From contig JAJXXM010000401.1 in the NCBI GenBank assembly GCA_021781095.1, positions 1 through 6,710 on the forward strand: DNA of 6,710 nucleotides, written 5' to 3'. Every line of letters starts with the position of its first letter. Position 1 is the first letter of the stretch. A program made the translations under genes and the position numbers. Below, piece after piece: positions 5,428 to 6,710 of this stretch. The notes under the pieces are model-generated. The model had not been told where the DNA came from. It made no database searches and saw only the letters and a list, made by a program, of their open reading frames with translations. The stretch comes from a bacterium. Lineage in GTDB: Bacteria; Eremiobacterota; Eremiobacteria; Baltobacterales; Baltobacteraceae.

Positions 5428-5466
5428 CGATCGACCCATGGATCGGAACGAGCGTTCGAGGATGAT

Positions 5467-5503
5467 CCCGCGTCGGCCGACAAAATTCGGCGGCCGACGC
5501 GGG
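5467..5503 (-). terminator. Long GC-rich hairpin after the S9 peptidase gene
   Basis: Arms CCCGCGTCGGCCG (5467-5479) and CGGCCGACGCGGG (5491-5503) pair perfectly over 13 bases with an 11-base loop. It starts 9 bases after the peptidase stop codon. No T run follows on the minus strand (GATCATCC), so it is either a poor intrinsic terminator or a 3'-end stabilising structure. It separates the peptidase from the ArsR-led operon. Confidence 0.55.
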
Positions 5504-5512
5504 GAACCGCCC

Positions 5513-6710
5513 CTACGGGTGGAGCACCGAGCGCCAGTAGATCAGCATCCGCTCCCAGAGCGTACGCCGCTGCATCAAGCCCGCGATCGAATGCGTTTTC
5601 CGCGGAAAGAGCATGACGTTCACGTCGGTGAGCCCCGCCAAAATCGTCTTCTGCAAGAAGGCGACCGTGTTTGCCATATGAACGTTGTCGTCGCTCGTCC
5701 CGTGCATGATCTGCAACGGACCGTTGAGATGCGCCGCGTCGAGCAGGTTCGAACTGCGATCGTAGGCGTGAGGATGCTTCTGCGGCAGCCCCATATAGCG
5801 CTCGGTATAAATCGTGTCGTAGAGATGCCAGTCGGTTACCGGTGCGACCGCGAGCCCGGCGACGAAGCGCTTGGAGTGTTCGAGCGCGTAGATCGTCTCG
5901 TAACCGCCGAAACTCCAGCCCCAAATGCCGATCCGTTTCGCATCGACGTACGGAAGCGATGCGAGATAGCGCGCACCGATTCGCTGCCCCAATAACGAGC
6001 CCGGGCCGAAATTATGCAGAAGCAGCCGAACGTGTCGGTCGTTATCGATCTGCGAGGCCGGTCCATCGATCGAGAACACGATGATTCCTTCCTGCGCTAA
6101 GAGATCGTGCATCAATTCCATCGTATAACCGAAACTATCGGTCGTGGTCGGCGCGGCCGGGCCGCCGTACACGTACACGACGACCGGATACTTCCGGTGC
6201 GGATCGAAATGCGGCGGGCGAATCATCCAGGCATCGAGCGGCCCGTACTTCGATGGGACCTCGAAGCGTTTCACCGGCAAGAGCATCGACTGCAAGGAGG
6301 CATCGGCCGCCGCAAGGACCTGCGGAGCCTGCGAGGGGAGATGGAGCGTTACCTCGGGTACGCGATTCATCGAGGAGTAGGTGTCGACGTACGCGTGGGT
6401 CGCCGGTGCGAAGGCAATGCGATGCACGCCGCGCGCTTCGGTAAGGTCTTTCAGCGCGCCGTTCCGGAGATCGACCTTCAGCAATGCGCGATTGCGACGC
6501 GTCGGATAGTCGGCGTAAACCCACGCGTGGAGTCCCCGTTTGCCGGCCGCAACGAGCCCGTTGGTTGCGTACTCGCTTCCGAGGTTGTAATCGCCGGTTA
6601 TGCGCCGCAAGCTTCCATCGACGCTCCGTAGGTAGAGCGAGCGCAGGTTATCGCGATCGAGTACCCAGAGCGACGATCCGTTCGGAAGCCACGTCGGCAA
6701 TGCGATCACG
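5513..6710 (-). CDS. S9B dipeptidyl-peptidase IV-like serine peptidase (partial, N-terminus beyond window)
   Basis: The C-terminal 398-399 residues of a prolyl oligopeptidase-superfamily enzyme. The family usually has about 700-750 residues, so roughly half is outside. DPP IV enzymes remove Xaa-Pro or Xaa-Ala dipeptides from peptide N-termini and are usually periplasmic or exported; the signal region is not visible here. Counting from codon 6709, residues 1-135 are the end of the beta-propeller (WLPNGSSLWVLDRD, then GVHRIAFAPATHAYVDTYSS) and 150-398 the alpha/beta-hydrolase domain. The catalytic triad is S266 in GWSFGGY, D340 in HGTSDDNVH and H373 in FPRKTHSIAG. VYGGP (180-184) carries the oxyanion Tyr, and YTERYMGLP (301-309) is a DPP IV hallmark that favours this branch over acylaminoacyl peptidase. 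The usual D-x-RG strand after the oxyanion loop reads SIDGPASQIDNDR, lacking the RG pair. Codons are open to the window edge, so no start is assigned. Confidence 0.93.
   Translation of the reverse strand, partial: VIALPTWLPNGSSLWVLDRDNLRSLYLRSVDGSLRRITGDYNLGSEYATNGLVAAGKRGLHAWVYADYPTRRNRALLKVDLRNGALKDLTEARGVHRIAFAPATHAYVDTYSSMNRVPEVTLHLPSQAPQVLAAADASLQSMLLPVKRFEVPSKYGPLDAWMIRPPHFDPHRKYPVVVYVYGGPAAPTTTDSFGYTMELMHDLLAQEGIIVFSIDGPASQIDNDRHVRLLLHNFGPGSLLGQRIGARYLASLPYVDAKRIGIWGWSFGGYETIYALEHSKRFVAGLAVAPVTDWHLYDTIYTERYMGLPQKHPHAYDRSSNLLDAAHLNGPLQIMHGTSDDNVHMANTVAFLQKTILAGLTDVNVMLFPRKTHSIAGLMQRRTLWERMLIYWRSVLHP

Noticed and set aside
5619..5631. TTCAC-GTCG-GTGA, resembling the operator
   Set aside because: Arms and spacing are shorter than in the two palindromes, and it lies inside the conserved peptidase coding region.

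Overview
The window looks like GC-rich, compactly coded bacterial chromosome. Nothing in it names the organism securely. The gene content (beta-oxidation genes, a dipeptidyl-peptidase IV-type enzyme, a lysine/alanine-repeat exported protein, ArsR and P450 genes) would fit a heterotrophic, possibly acid-soil lineage such as Eremiobacterota or an actinobacterium-like group, but that is a guess. Every base lies in or within about 200 bases of a gene. I see no tRNA, rRNA, CRISPR array or insertion sequence.

Left part (1-1913): two divergent fatty- or branched-acid catabolism genes share a roughly 100-base intergenic region. One is the A subunit of a 3-oxoacid CoA-transferase (minus strand, running off the left edge). 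The other is a complete acyl-CoA dehydrogenase (plus strand) with an intact catalytic glutamate.

Middle (1985-2324): a small exported protein made almost entirely of an AKKxx pentapeptide repeat has a near-perfect Shine-Dalgarno sequence and a strong intrinsic terminator. Its build resembles enterobacterial acid-shock protein Asr. The terminator is shared with the convergent gene cluster to its right.

Centre-right (2322-5367, minus strand, transcribed right to left): an ArsR-type regulator, a compact cytochrome P450 and an Asp/Glu-racemase-family protein are packed with gaps of 15 and 20 bases. A small protein with a His/Cys-rich tail follows after 67 bases. Two closely matching palindromes (14 of 16 bases identical) lie exactly where operators would be expected. 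One is upstream of the regulator gene; the other is between the regulator and the P450, covering the P450 GTG start. This suggests an autoregulated cassette whose second site lets the P450-racemase part be controlled separately. The P450 gene contains a markedly AT-rich stretch (71 G+C of 180 bases at 3841-4020, against 122 of 180 at 1501-1680 in the dehydrogenase), suggesting that it was acquired. Both enzymes have atypical active-site motifs: Ala at the usual I-helix acid position in the P450, and Ser at the first catalytic Cys position in the racemase. This cassette is the best candidate here for an undescribed system. Its substrate cannot be read from the sequence.

Right edge (5513-6710, minus strand): the C-terminal part of an S9B (dipeptidyl-peptidase IV-like) serine peptidase with a complete Ser-Asp-His triad. 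It is separated from the regulator by a GC-rich hairpin and the cassette promoter.
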